DNA of 64,000 bases from Leptospiraceae bacterium (GTDB lineage: Bacteria > Spirochaetota > Leptospiria > Turneriellales > Turneriellaceae): NCBI GenBank assembly GCA_025055765.1, contig JANWWS010000033.1:1-64000 (forward strand), given 5' to 3'. The notes below the pieces were generated by a model. The model was given only the letters and a program-made list of their open reading frames with translations, was not told the DNA's origin and did no database searches. The position numbers and the translations under genes are program-made. Below, piece after piece: positions 1 through 8,307 of the stretch. Position 1 is the first letter of the stretch, and the number at the start of each line of letters is the position of its first letter.

Positions 1-73
1 CGATAGGCTGCAGGTGCAAGAGCGGTAACGCTCTTCAGCCAAGCAGTACTAATCGGTCGTGAGGCTTGACCAT
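1..73 (+). rRNA. rrl: 23S ribosomal RNA, 3' end (partial)
   Basis: The first ~73 bases match the conserved 3' end of bacterial 23S rRNA: a GATAGGCTG-like helix, then CAGTACTAAT and GTGAGGCTTGACC, aligning with the E. coli end CGGTACTAATGAACCGTGAGGCTTAACC. The gene continues left of the window. No 5S rRNA or tRNA follows. A protein gene starts about 30 bases later and mfd converges on it. A 23S gene unlinked from 5S is unusual in bacteria generally but is known from Leptospira. The exact 3' end is estimated by alignment from memory. Confidence 0.93.
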
Positions 74-95
74 ACCACCCACATCACCAACATAT
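66..95 (+). promoter_or_regulatory. possible promoter reusing the 23S 3' end
   Basis: TTGACC (66-71) lies in the last bases of the 23S gene. ACATAT (90-95) follows after 18 bases and ends 6 bases before the ATG at 102. The geometry matches the leaderless promoters described elsewhere in this window, but the -10 is weak and the -35 is also conserved rRNA sequence, so chance is a real possibility. Confidence 0.28.
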
Positions 96-101
96 CCCAC
101 C

Positions 102-572
102 ATGAACCCCCTACTACCTCTCTTACATATCTCTTGGCCACAGCTCTATATTCATGAAGCCCACTCCACATGCCTATTGCAGATTGCGGAGACCGAAGAA
201 CAAATTCGCTTACGCTTGGGAGCTCCTGACCATAGAGATTACGCAAGCCCAGAAACTCTCTATTTCTATTACCCCGATTTTAGCTGTCGATTTCTTATAA
301 GAAATGGGCTTATTCGGGAAATTTGCCTTATATTGCGACCCTACAAAGAAAGATATACCCGCTGGCGTACCGAATCTGGCCTTTATGAGGATGACTTAAT
401 AGATAAAAGCCAAGAAGAAATCATAGCTTTTCTAAAAAAACATTACCCTCGGGAGAGATTTTTGCTACACCAAGAAAAGATAGAATTCCCCAGAAAAGGG
501 ATATCCTTTAGCATAAAAAACCACATGGTCCAGACGATTTGCGTATTCCCTGCGCGAAAAAACCACCCCTAG
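102..572 (+). CDS. hypothetical protein, 156 aa
   Basis: Function not recognised. The frame is open upstream into the 23S gene through a TTG at 66, but the first ATG outside the rRNA is at 102, so that start is chosen. No Shine-Dalgarno sequence precedes it. The protein has no signal peptide or membrane segment. Residues ~30-75 contain the pattern 'EEQIRLRLGAPD ... YFYYPDFSCRFLI ... LIREICLI', resembling the small two-strand units of SmpA/BamE-like or related folds (LGxPD, YYPD, then a hydrophobic strand). A similar unit seems to recur at ~110-150, so the protein may hold two related halves. It converges with mfd, and the two stop codons are only 4 bases apart. Confidence 0.6.
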   Translation: MNPLLPLLHISWPQLYIHEAHSTCLLQIAETEEQIRLRLGAPDHRDYASPETLYFYYPDFSCRFLIRNGLIREICLILRPYKERYTRWRTESGLYEDDLIDKSQEEIIAFLKKHYPRERFLLHQEKIEFPRKGISFSIKNHMVQTICVFPARKNHP

Positions 573-576
573 TACA

Positions 577-3500
577 TCACAACCAGCTTTGCAGTACCTC
601 CGCTAGCTCTCTAAGCGCATGGCTCGAGAGTTTTACCTTGAAAAATAGACGGCGCGGATTGCGCGCATCAAGCTGGAAGCGCCGATCTTTCTGTAAAACA
701 GCCAGTACCCTTTCAGGCTTTGCCCGACAGTGGGCTGCGGCAAGTATACTAAAACCATTTTCCACCTGTTCTATTTTTTCCATCCCTAGTTGTGTTGCCA
801 AGAGTTTTATCTTTTCCTGTAGCAACATAGACTCAACTTGTTCCGGTAAATCCCCAAAGCGATCGAGCAGTTCATCCCATACTGCCTCAAGATCCTCGAG
901 AGACCCGCAGGCCATAAGCTTTTTATAAAATTCCATCTTTTGTCTCGTATCCGGGATGTAGTCATCAGGAAAGAAAAAGTTTTGTCTTATGCTCACCACA
1001 GCTTCTTGGATTTCTTCCTTTTTAGGTTCCCTGCGCAATTCCGCTATTTTTTCTTGCAACATTTCTAAGTATAGTTCAAAACCCACTTCCATAATGTCCC
1101 CGCTTTGCTCAGCCCCCAAGATATTACCTGCCCCACGTATCTCAAGATCTTTCATGGCAATCTTAAACCCAGCACCTAATTCATCATATTCCTGCAAAGT
1201 GTTAAGTCTTTTCTGCGCTGTCTCTGAGACAGATTTATCAGCAGGATAGAAAAAGTAAGCATAAGCTTGTCTTTCACTCCGCCCTACCCTACCCTTAAGC
1301 TGGTAGAGCTGGCTTAGGCCAAACTCTTGAGCATTCATGACAATTAAGGTGTTCACATTAGGTATGTCTATCCCTGACTCAATAATAGTAGTAGTTACCA
1401 AAATATCATAATTTCCCTTATAAAACTCAAGCATGGTTTTCTCAATTTCCTCTTCTTCCATTTGACCATGTAATATAGCTACGCGGGCAGAGGGGACAAG
1501 CTGCTTTATGCGGTTTGCCTGTGCATCGATGGTTTTCACCTTATTGTGCAAGACATATACCTGACCCTGACGCTTTAACTCGTTTGCTATCGCTGCCCTT
1601 AAAATTTCCTCACTTTCTTCAAGAACATAGGTTTCAATTTTTTGCCTATTTCTAGGAGGTGTCTCTATGAGAGATAGGTCTCGAATACCAGCTAATGACA
1701 TATACAAAGTGCGGGGGATTGGGGTTGCCGTTAAAGTAAGACAGTCGAGGTTATGTTTTAATTTTTTTATAGCTTCTTTGTGAACTACCCCAAAGCGCTG
1801 TTCCTCATCAATAATAAGAAGACCCAGATTTTTAAAGCGAACAGATTTTGAGAGAAGAGCATGAGTGCCAATGAGAATGTCAATTTTGCCTGCCAAAAGC
1901 CTTTCTTTGATTGTCTTAATCTCCCTTGGGGTGCGAAAACGGCTCAGATAATCTACGCCAATAGGATAGTTGCGTAACCTTTGGGAAAAGGTTTGAAAAT
2001 GCTGAAAGGCTAAAATGGTTGTTGGACATAACACTGCCACTTGTTTGCCTGCCATAACGGCCTTAAAAGCAGCGCGAATCGCCACTTCTGTTTTTCCAAA
2101 ACCTACATCGCCACAGATTAGCCGATCCATAGGTTTTTCTTGTTCCATGTCTCGCTTCACATCAAGTATGGCCGCTAGCTGATGCTCAGTTTCTTCATAG
2201 GGAAAAGAGGCCTCAAATTCTTCTTGGAAGGTTGTGTCTGGTGGAAAGGCATAGCCCTTGGCTTCTTGCCTACGAGCATAGAGATCTAGGAGTTCTACTG
2301 CTAATTTATTTACATGTTCCTTTACCCTTTCTTTGGTTTTTTCCCACTGAGACTTTTTGCCAAGGTAATCAAGTCTTGGGTTTTCTGTGGAACCTATGTA
2401 GCGATGAACGAGCTTTAATTGCTCCAACGGAACATAGAGTTTTGCCTTTTCTGCAAATTCGAGCTCCAAAAAATCTCGCTCTACCCCTGCAACTTTCATG
2501 CGCCTAAGGCCTACAAAGCGTGCGAGGCCATAATTCACATGGACAACAAAATCCCCCTCTTTTAAATCAAGAAAACTCTCAATGATTCTAGTGGTATTCT
2601 TATTAAGGGCAACACTTGCTCTGGCTTTGCCAAAAATCTCATGCTCGGTAAGTAAAATAAAATCTTCGCTGTAAAATCCCCCTTCAAGTGGTGACAGAAA
2701 GATATGTAGTTGGGGGATTTCTTCATACGCTGCGAGTATATGCTCAAGTCTTTCTCGTTGGACCTCACTTTTTAGGGAAATGAAGATCTTTTTTTTATCT
2801 TCTTTTTGCAAAAAGTCTATGACCTGAGAAATACGCCCGCGAAACTGTGGGCTTTCGTAGAGAAGGGGATGCAGTTCATTGCCACTGCGGGGGATGGGCA
2901 ACAAGTAGTTTCTTTGGAGAGGCAAGTGGGCATCAAGCTCTTCCCATTTGAGAAATAGTGTGCTTGGAGCTGCAAGCCACTTATCTGTATTTTTTTCGTA
3001 CAAAAACTGCCTTTCCTCATAAAGCTGCTCGGCTCTTTTCCTTACCCCCTCTTCATCATACATGAAAAGGGTGAGATCTTGCGGGAAATAACTCAGGACA
3101 GAAGCTGCTTCAAGCACTAGAGGAAAAATGTCAAAGAGTCCAGCCACATCCTGGCCCGCAGAACTTAAAAATGGTGGTGGATGTTTTTGCTTGCCCTCTC
3201 TTTCAAATCTCCTTTCTAGCTCATTGATCTCCTCTCGTGATAAAAGAATCTCCCTTACAGGATAAAGTGTAATCTCTCTAAGTTTCGTTATGCTTTTTTG
3301 GCTTAAGGGATCAAAAAAACCCAGAGACTCTAATTCATCTCCAAAAAAATCAAGCCGTATCGGATTAAAATAAGCAGGGCAGAACACATCCACTATTGAA
3401 CCCTTTACAGCAAAGTCCCCTGGCTTTTCGGCCATGTCCTTTCGCTCATAACCTGTTTCCTGAAGAAAAGAAAATAAAGCTTTTTGGCTTATCATATCAT

Positions 3501-4002
3501 GGCTTTTGAGGAGGAAGGACTTTCCCTTTAATTTTTGAGGGTGAATCGTCTTTATAGTAAGCGCATCGATAGAGGCAATTACCACACACTTTTTGCCAGA
3601 TAGGAGTGTTGCCAAGGTACGGCTGCGCATTCCCTCTTTTTCAGGATCAGGGCGAGCATAGCTATAGGGTAAAGTAAATGGAGTGGCAAGATAAAGTATT
3701 TCACCTAGATGGGGATCTACCTGCGCCAAAAACCAAAGTTCCTTGAAAACACGCCGTGCTAGATTTTCCTCTGGCACGCAGATAAGTGCTGTTGCCTTGC
3801 TTTGGCGAGAGAGTGCTGTATACAACAAAAAGCTAAGAGCCGCTGGGAAAACAGGGGCTAATTTTTGAGGCAAGGGAGAAAGCCTTTTTTGGCAATGTTC
3901 CTCAAATTCTTGAAGTAAGAGTGCTTCAGCGCTTTGGCTTGTGGTCAGCATCCCCACAGAGGAGCTGTTAGATAAGTCAGATAAGCCGACAACCTTATCC
4001 AT
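577..4002 (-). CDS. mfd: transcription-repair coupling factor Mfd
   Basis: Mfd displaces RNA polymerase stalled at DNA lesions and recruits UvrA for nucleotide excision repair. The 1141-aa length is normal for the family. Visible in order: UvrB-like N-terminal modules; the RNA-polymerase-interacting segment (GDFVVHVNYGLARFVGL, around residue 480); the translocase Walker A motif GDVGFGKTE (near 630); the DEEQ box in LLIIDEEQRFGV (near 730); the second RecA lobe with TTTIIESGIDIPNVNT; and a TRCF C-terminal domain. An ATG at 4029 is also in frame, but the ATG at 4002 has an AGGAG seven bases upstream and is preferred. A TATAAA (-10-like, 4037-4042) would give a leader of roughly 28 nt. It is divergent from the hydrolase gene at 4064, and the two share a 61-base regulatory gap. 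Confidence 0.97.
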   Translation of the reverse strand: MDKVVGLSDLSNSSSVGMLTTSQSAEALLLQEFEEHCQKRLSPLPQKLAPVFPAALSFLLYTALSRQSKATALICVPEENLARRVFKELWFLAQVDPHLGEILYLATPFTLPYSYARPDPEKEGMRSRTLATLLSGKKCVVIASIDALTIKTIHPQKLKGKSFLLKSHDMISQKALFSFLQETGYERKDMAEKPGDFAVKGSIVDVFCPAYFNPIRLDFFGDELESLGFFDPLSQKSITKLREITLYPVREILLSREEINELERRFEREGKQKHPPPFLSSAGQDVAGLFDIFPLVLEAASVLSYFPQDLTLFMYDEEGVRKRAEQLYEERQFLYEKNTDKWLAAPSTLFLKWEELDAHLPLQRNYLLPIPRSGNELHPLLYESPQFRGRISQVIDFLQKEDKKKIFISLKSEVQRERLEHILAAYEEIPQLHIFLSPLEGGFYSEDFILLTEHEIFGKARASVALNKNTTRIIESFLDLKEGDFVVHVNYGLARFVGLRRMKVAGVERDFLELEFAEKAKLYVPLEQLKLVHRYIGSTENPRLDYLGKKSQWEKTKERVKEHVNKLAVELLDLYARRQEAKGYAFPPDTTFQEEFEASFPYEETEHQLAAILDVKRDMEQEKPMDRLICGDVGFGKTEVAIRAAFKAVMAGKQVAVLCPTTILAFQHFQTFSQRLRNYPIGVDYLSRFRTPREIKTIKERLLAGKIDILIGTHALLSKSVRFKNLGLLIIDEEQRFGVVHKEAIKKLKHNLDCLTLTATPIPRTLYMSLAGIRDLSLIETPPRNRQKIETYVLEESEEILRAAIANELKRQGQVYVLHNKVKTIDAQANRIKQLVPSARVAILHGQMEEEEIEKTMLEFYKGNYDILVTTTIIESGIDIPNVNTLIVMNAQEFGLSQLYQLKGRVGRSERQAYAYFFYPADKSVSETAQKRLNTLQEYDELGAGFKIAMKDLEIRGAGNILGAEQSGDIMEVGFELYLEMLQEKIAELRREPKKEEIQEAVVSIRQNFFFPDDYIPDTRQKMEFYKKLMACGSLEDLEAVWDELLDRFGDLPEQVESMLLQEKIKLLATQLGMEKIEQVENGFSILAAAHCRAKPERVLAVLQKDRRFQLDARNPRRLFFKVKLSSHALRELAEVLQSWL

Positions 4003-4029
4003 TATTAACTCCTCTTTTTGAAAAAGCAT

Positions 4030-4057
4030 TTGCCCTTTTATAGTTCTTGCATTAGCT
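4030..4057 (+). promoter_or_regulatory. candidate leaderless promoter for the hydrolase operon
   Basis: TTGCCC (4030-4035), a 16-base spacer, then TTAGCT (4052-4057) ending 6 bases before the ATG at 4064. There is no ribosome binding site. It overlaps the divergent mfd promoter region. The hexamers are moderate matches; the support comes from the shared geometry in this window. Confidence 0.4.
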
Positions 4058-4063
4058 GGCCAT

Positions 4064-4936
4064 ATGCCTTATTTCCAATGCGGCAAAGACAGTGATCAAA
4101 ACGTCTTCTATATAGATAATTTAGCTAAAGATAAAAAAAACGAAATGTTGTTTTTTATCCATGGATGGTACCAAAATAGCCGAGAGGCTTTTGATCCCTT
4201 GATAAATCATTTTGAATCGCGTTACCGCATCTTAGCCCTGGATTTACCTGGCCATGGCGCCAGCTACAAACATCGTACGGGAGAATATTCGCTTCTTTCT
4301 GCATTTCGTTGTGCCGAAGATCTCTTATTTCGGCTAACTTCACCTAAAGATAGTGTTAGTGTTATTGGCCATTCCCTAGGTAGCTTTATAGCAGCAAAGC
4401 TTGCTCTTCTTCACCCTAAAAAAATTAGTCGCGCCGTTTATATCTCACCTGTATTTTCTTTTAAGCCATACGAAAAAAAAATGGCCCTTTGGTCAAAACT
4501 TCCACTTTGGTTATGGCCTCTCTTTATGAGGTCTATGGCGTTCTTTCAATTATTCCCGTACGGTGACCGTAAATACTTGTTTACCTCTAGTGAAGAAAAA
4601 CTACCCTCAATTATGGAATACTACGAAATGAAGACAGCAAACCACCCTCACTTTGCTGCCCAGTCATACCTGCGAAGTTTCCTTGGCCAAGATATCCTGA
4701 AATTTCTTCCACAAATAAGCATTCCAACTCTGGTCATATACGGAGGCCGTGACAAAACCACTCCCTACGAAGAAAAGCTAGCGAAAAACTATCTAATGCA
4801 TACCGAAATAGAAATCATACCCCAAGCGGGCCATAATGTGCAGCTAAGTCATAGCCATGCCGTTATTGAAAAAATAGAAAATTTCCTTGCTAGACACAAA
4901 GGAAAAAAGAATTTCTGGCAAAAACTTTTGTCCTGA
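4064..4936 (+). CDS. alpha/beta hydrolase
   Basis: A 290-aa cytoplasmic alpha/beta-hydrolase-fold enzyme. The nucleophile elbow is GHSLGS with Ser about residue 104. The oxyanion-side HGW motif follows the first strand (FFIHGWYQNS), the acid is probably Asp in GGRDKTTP (about 230), and the catalytic His is in AGHNVQ (about 257). All three triad positions are present. The cap region at ~135-180 is rich in aromatic residues, as in esterases or lipases that act on hydrophobic substrates. The substrate cannot be told from sequence. It is first in a three-gene plus-strand operon and overlaps the flavoprotein gene by one base (TGATG). Confidence 0.85.
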   Translation: MPYFQCGKDSDQNVFYIDNLAKDKKNEMLFFIHGWYQNSREAFDPLINHFESRYRILALDLPGHGASYKHRTGEYSLLSAFRCAEDLLFRLTSPKDSVSVIGHSLGSFIAAKLALLHPKKISRAVYISPVFSFKPYEKKMALWSKLPLWLWPLFMRSMAFFQLFPYGDRKYLFTSSEEKLPSIMEYYEMKTANHPHFAAQSYLRSFLGQDILKFLPQISIPTLVIYGGRDKTTPYEEKLAKNYLMHTEIEIIPQAGHNVQLSHSHAVIEKIENFLARHKGKKNFWQKLLS

Positions 4937-6033
4937 TGCGGGTTGTAATTGCTGGAGGTGGCTATGCAGGTCTTACCGCAGCTATTTACTTGCGTAGACA
5001 TACTCCCCAAAGCCATGTTATCTTAATAGATCCAAAGCCTTTCTTTTTAAAAAAGACCTACCTTCATAAAACAGTACATCTCCCGCTTTCCTATTTTTGT
5101 TTGCCCTATGCGGAAATCGCAAGAAAGTTTGGTTTTTTATTTTTTAAGGAGGAAATAGATCTCAGAGCAGATAAAATGGAGTATATTCTCGAAAAAAACA
5201 GCATACCTCTATCTTTTGGAGAGCTAAGTTTTGACTTTCTCGTCCTTACTACGGGCTCCAAACCTTACTTACCTTTTCCTGTCGAAGGACAACGTTTTGT
5301 TACTCTTAGAGAAGTGGAAAATGGGAATATTTCAACAATTATAAAAAGTCTTCTGCCCGGGAGTGTCATCACCCTTATTGGAGGGGGTGCCACCTCACTT
5401 CAATTTTTAGGAGAGCTTCTTTTCGTCTATGGGAAAAAATTCCATTACCGCTTAATTTCAGACCAAGATCAACTTTTATATCCCCTTCCTGACTTTTTCC
5501 ATACTTACGCCCAAGCTTTCTTAGAGAAAAACAGTGTGGAATACCTTATGGCAAGCAAAGTGACTCGTGTTCAAGACAAAAGAATATGGGTGACAAATCA
5601 GAGAGACTCAGAGATCAAGGTGCATGATTCTGACCTCACTCTCATTTTTACAGGACTTAAAGCTCATCCTAAATGTTTCGAAGCCGATGTATTTGGCAGG
5701 CTCTTATATAACAAAAAATTTTACCCCCATATATTTGTGGCTGGCGACTGTTCTCTTTATCCTGGAGGAAACAATACACTTAGCGCCCAAGCTGCGGTAC
5801 GCAAAGGCAAGAAAGTAGCTCAAAATATTATGCACCACATGAGGGGGGAAAAACTTGAGCCCTATACGTATGAAGAATTAGGTTATTTTGTAAGTTTGGG
5901 ATTTTTGCAGGCAGTAGGATATCTCTTCGATAAAAGGTTTTTTTTAAGTGGACCTCTTGCTTACTTCATTAAAGAAATAGCTGAGGCACAATTTGATCTT
6001 TTCCTTAAAGGATGGGATGTATTTATCACATGA
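4936..6033 (+). CDS. NDH-2-like FAD-dependent pyridine nucleotide oxidoreductase
   Basis: A 365-aa two-dinucleotide-binding flavoprotein. The FAD Rossmann motif GGGYAGLTAA lies at residues 6-15, and a second, NAD(P)H-type glycine motif is LIGGGATSLQ near residue 150. The C-terminal FAD motif is present as 'IFVAGDCS'. The layout is that of type II NADH dehydrogenases, which pass electrons to quinone without pumping, but sulfide:quinone reductase-like and ferredoxin reductase-like members look similar. The paired redox cysteines of sulfide:quinone reductases are not evident. It overlaps both neighbours (ATGA with the CapA gene), so translation is probably coupled. Confidence 0.8.
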   Translation: MRVVIAGGGYAGLTAAIYLRRHTPQSHVILIDPKPFFLKKTYLHKTVHLPLSYFCLPYAEIARKFGFLFFKEEIDLRADKMEYILEKNSIPLSFGELSFDFLVLTTGSKPYLPFPVEGQRFVTLREVENGNISTIIKSLLPGSVITLIGGGATSLQFLGELLFVYGKKFHYRLISDQDQLLYPLPDFFHTYAQAFLEKNSVEYLMASKVTRVQDKRIWVTNQRDSEIKVHDSDLTLIFTGLKAHPKCFEADVFGRLLYNKKFYPHIFVAGDCSLYPGGNNTLSAQAAVRKGKKVAQNIMHHMRGEKLEPYTYEELGYFVSLGFLQAVGYLFDKRFFLSGPLAYFIKEIAEAQFDLFLKGWDVFIT

Positions 6034-7118
6034 GAGTAGCTCTTGTTTATCTTTTACTCTCAAGCTTTCTTTATGCCCAAAGCAAATTACGCCTGGCTGC
6101 TGCGGGGGATCTCATGTGCCATGACAGCCAACTTAACTCTGCCTGGCAGAGCCAAACACAGAGTTACCATTTTCATGGATCCTTCCAGCCGATAAAATCC
6201 ACACTTGAGCAAGCCGACCTCGCCCTCGCCAATTTAGAGACCACTTTACCGGGAAAAGATTTTGCAGGATATCCCCGCTTTGGCACGCCAGATAGCTTTG
6301 CCGAAGCTCTTTTTGGAGTAGGATTTCGCCTACTTGTGACTGCCAATAACCACAGTGTCGATCGGGGTATAGAGGGTTTACAGAGAACTCTTGACGTATT
6401 AGATAGAATAGGCTTTGCCCATACTGGAACTTTCCGACATGCAGAAGAAAGAGAAAAAAGCCCGTACTTAAGTTTAACCAAAAACGGCATAAAGGTAGCT
6501 TTTTTAAATTATAGTTACGGTACAAACGGATTACCTGCTCCTGCCGGAACAGTAAACTTTCCTTTAAGAAAAAAACAAATTAGCGAGGATATCGCCCGTG
6601 CCCGCCTTGATGAGAGCGACTTTATTATAGTTTATTATCATTTTGGCAATGAATATGAGAGACATCCTAATCCCACGCAAAGGGAGTATGCCTACTTCGC
6701 TCTCGATGAAGGGGCCCACGTGGTTCTAGGTAGTCATCCCCATGTAATTCAACCATACGAACTTTTGCAATGGGAAGACCGATATGGCGAAAAAAGAGAA
6801 AGACTCATTGCCTATAGCCTAGGCAACTTTATATCGGGACAAACGAAGCCCTATACAAGCACAGGACTCCTACTTTTTTTTACATTAGTAAAAGAAAGTA
6901 AAAAAATAGAAAATGTCCTACCCAAACTTGTTTATACTTTGCCCAGCGAAGGGCAATTTTATGTATATCCTCTCCCCGAGCTTTTTAGCACAAAAATTTT
7001 TCACCGTTTACCTCGAAAAAAGCAAAAGCAGATTAAGCGCGAATACCAAGAAATGAGTGTTCATGTTCAGTCATATGTCAATGGAAGATCGCTAAGAGAA
7101 AGATCCCTCCCGGAATAG
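6030..7118 (+). CDS. CapA-family putative metallophosphoesterase, exported
   Basis: 362 aa. The ATG at 6030 overlaps the preceding stop (ATGA) and gives a clean signal peptide, with cleavage after LLLSSFLYAQ. Family motifs are all visible: AAGDLMCHD at the start of the mature protein, LANLETTL, TANNHSVDRG, YYHFGNEYE and LGSHPHVIQP. These place it with PgsA/CapA proteins of the calcineurin-like fold. Family members take part in polyglutamate or capsule export, but many are simply periplasmic enzymes of unknown substrate. No pgsB/pgsC genes are nearby, so capsule synthesis is not supported here. The 3' end overlaps the convergent permease gene by 41 bases. Confidence 0.88.
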   Translation: MRVALVYLLLSSFLYAQSKLRLAAAGDLMCHDSQLNSAWQSQTQSYHFHGSFQPIKSTLEQADLALANLETTLPGKDFAGYPRFGTPDSFAEALFGVGFRLLVTANNHSVDRGIEGLQRTLDVLDRIGFAHTGTFRHAEEREKSPYLSLTKNGIKVAFLNYSYGTNGLPAPAGTVNFPLRKKQISEDIARARLDESDFIIVYYHFGNEYERHPNPTQREYAYFALDEGAHVVLGSHPHVIQPYELLQWEDRYGEKRERLIAYSLGNFISGQTKPYTSTGLLLFFTLVKESKKIENVLPKLVYTLPSEGQFYVYPLPELFSTKIFHRLPRKKQKQIKREYQEMSVHVQSYVNGRSLRERSLPE

Positions 7119-8307
7119 CAAAAACACTATAAAGAAATCCCATGCGAAGGTACTCACCAAAAGAAATAAAATAGCCTGCCTCCCTTGCTTTTTCTAGGAC
7201 AATGAGATTCGCGATGGATCCCAAAATTGTAAGATTACCTGCCAGGGTGCTTGTAAAGGCTAGAAGCTCCCAGAGAAATTCATTTTCCCCTGGCACAAAC
7301 TTTAAAAGCATAACTGCAGGCACATTGCTGACCATATTGGAAAGAGCAACTGTGAGCAGGGTCAATTGCCAACGATCCTGCAAATCCCACCCATGATAGC
7401 TAAGGTAGTCTATGGCATTTTTAAGGATCCCCTTTTTTTCTAAGGCTCCCGTTAATATAAAAAGAGATACAAAAAGTATAAGGAGCTTAAAATCAACAGT
7501 TGGATATAGTCTTTCAGCAGATGTTTTGCGAGATACCAAAACAGCTCCCGCTGCCACCAAGGCAGAGATATCTCTTGGCATGCCCACAAAAAAGGCAATT
7601 AACATAATGACAGTATAGACTAGTGTTTTACGGATAATATACTCATTTAAGGGGGGTAAAGTGGCGAGAGGTAGGGATGTCTTTAGATCTAACTTTTGGC
7701 TAAGCTCTGTGCGATAGAGAAAATAAAGTACAAGGTAGTTCACCCCGAGGGACCAAACTGTGGGTAAGGCCATATGTAAGCTGTAGCGGTAAAACGAAAG
7801 ATTGCCTGCTTCTCCAATAAGCACATTTTGGGGATTGCCAATAAGAGTAGCCACCCCACCACTGTTAGATCCTGTAGCTATAGCTAAAAGGTAAGGGATC
7901 GGGTTTTGTCCTGTTTTTCGCACAAGTTCTAAAATGACAGGTGTAAAGGCAACACACACGACGTCATTGGTGAACAAAGAAGCGGTAATACCACTTGATA
8001 TAAGAACGAGAGCAAGCAGAACTTTTGGTTTTTGACTCAAGTGTAATATGCGTAAGGCTAAATTGTCATAAAAGCCAGCTATATGAAGTTGGCCAGACAA
8101 AAGCATAAGAGAAAAAAGCAAAATTATGGTGGAATCATCAATAGCCTCCCTAGCTTCTTGTCTTGAAATAAAGCCCCCTGCTAAAAGAGCTATCGCCCCC
8201 ACAAGAGCTATACCTGTACGATCTAAGCGTACGAGTGGATAACGACCTAAGGCAAGGCCGACGTAGGCCAGGAGAAAGATAAGTAACACTCCCTCCTGGC
8301 TTGTCAT
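7078..8307 (-). CDS. SLC13/ArsB/NhaD-type anion or ion permease
   Basis: A 409-aa integral membrane protein with about 11 hydrophobic segments. It carries the ion-transporter-superfamily signatures 'LFTNDVVCVAFTP' and 'TGSNSGGVATLIGNPQNVLIG' in the first half and 'LSNMVSNVPAVMLLK' with 'GNLTILGSIANLIV' in the second. These duplicated TND and NxxGNP-like loops are typical of arsenite/citrate/dicarboxylate and Na+/H+ (NhaD) exchangers. The substrate cannot be assigned, and no arsR or arsC is adjacent. The start codon directly follows the stop codon of the P83/100 gene (TAAATG), so the two are co-transcribed. Confidence 0.82.
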   Translation of the reverse strand: MTSQEGVLLIFLLAYVGLALGRYPLVRLDRTGIALVGAIALLAGGFISRQEAREAIDDSTIILLFSLMLLSGQLHIAGFYDNLALRILHLSQKPKVLLALVLISSGITASLFTNDVVCVAFTPVILELVRKTGQNPIPYLLAIATGSNSGGVATLIGNPQNVLIGEAGNLSFYRYSLHMALPTVWSLGVNYLVLYFLYRTELSQKLDLKTSLPLATLPPLNEYIIRKTLVYTVIMLIAFFVGMPRDISALVAAGAVLVSRKTSAERLYPTVDFKLLILFVSLFILTGALEKKGILKNAIDYLSYHGWDLQDRWQLTLLTVALSNMVSNVPAVMLLKFVPGENEFLWELLAFTSTLAGNLTILGSIANLIVLEKAREAGYFISFGEYLRMGFLYSVFAIPGGIFLLAIFH

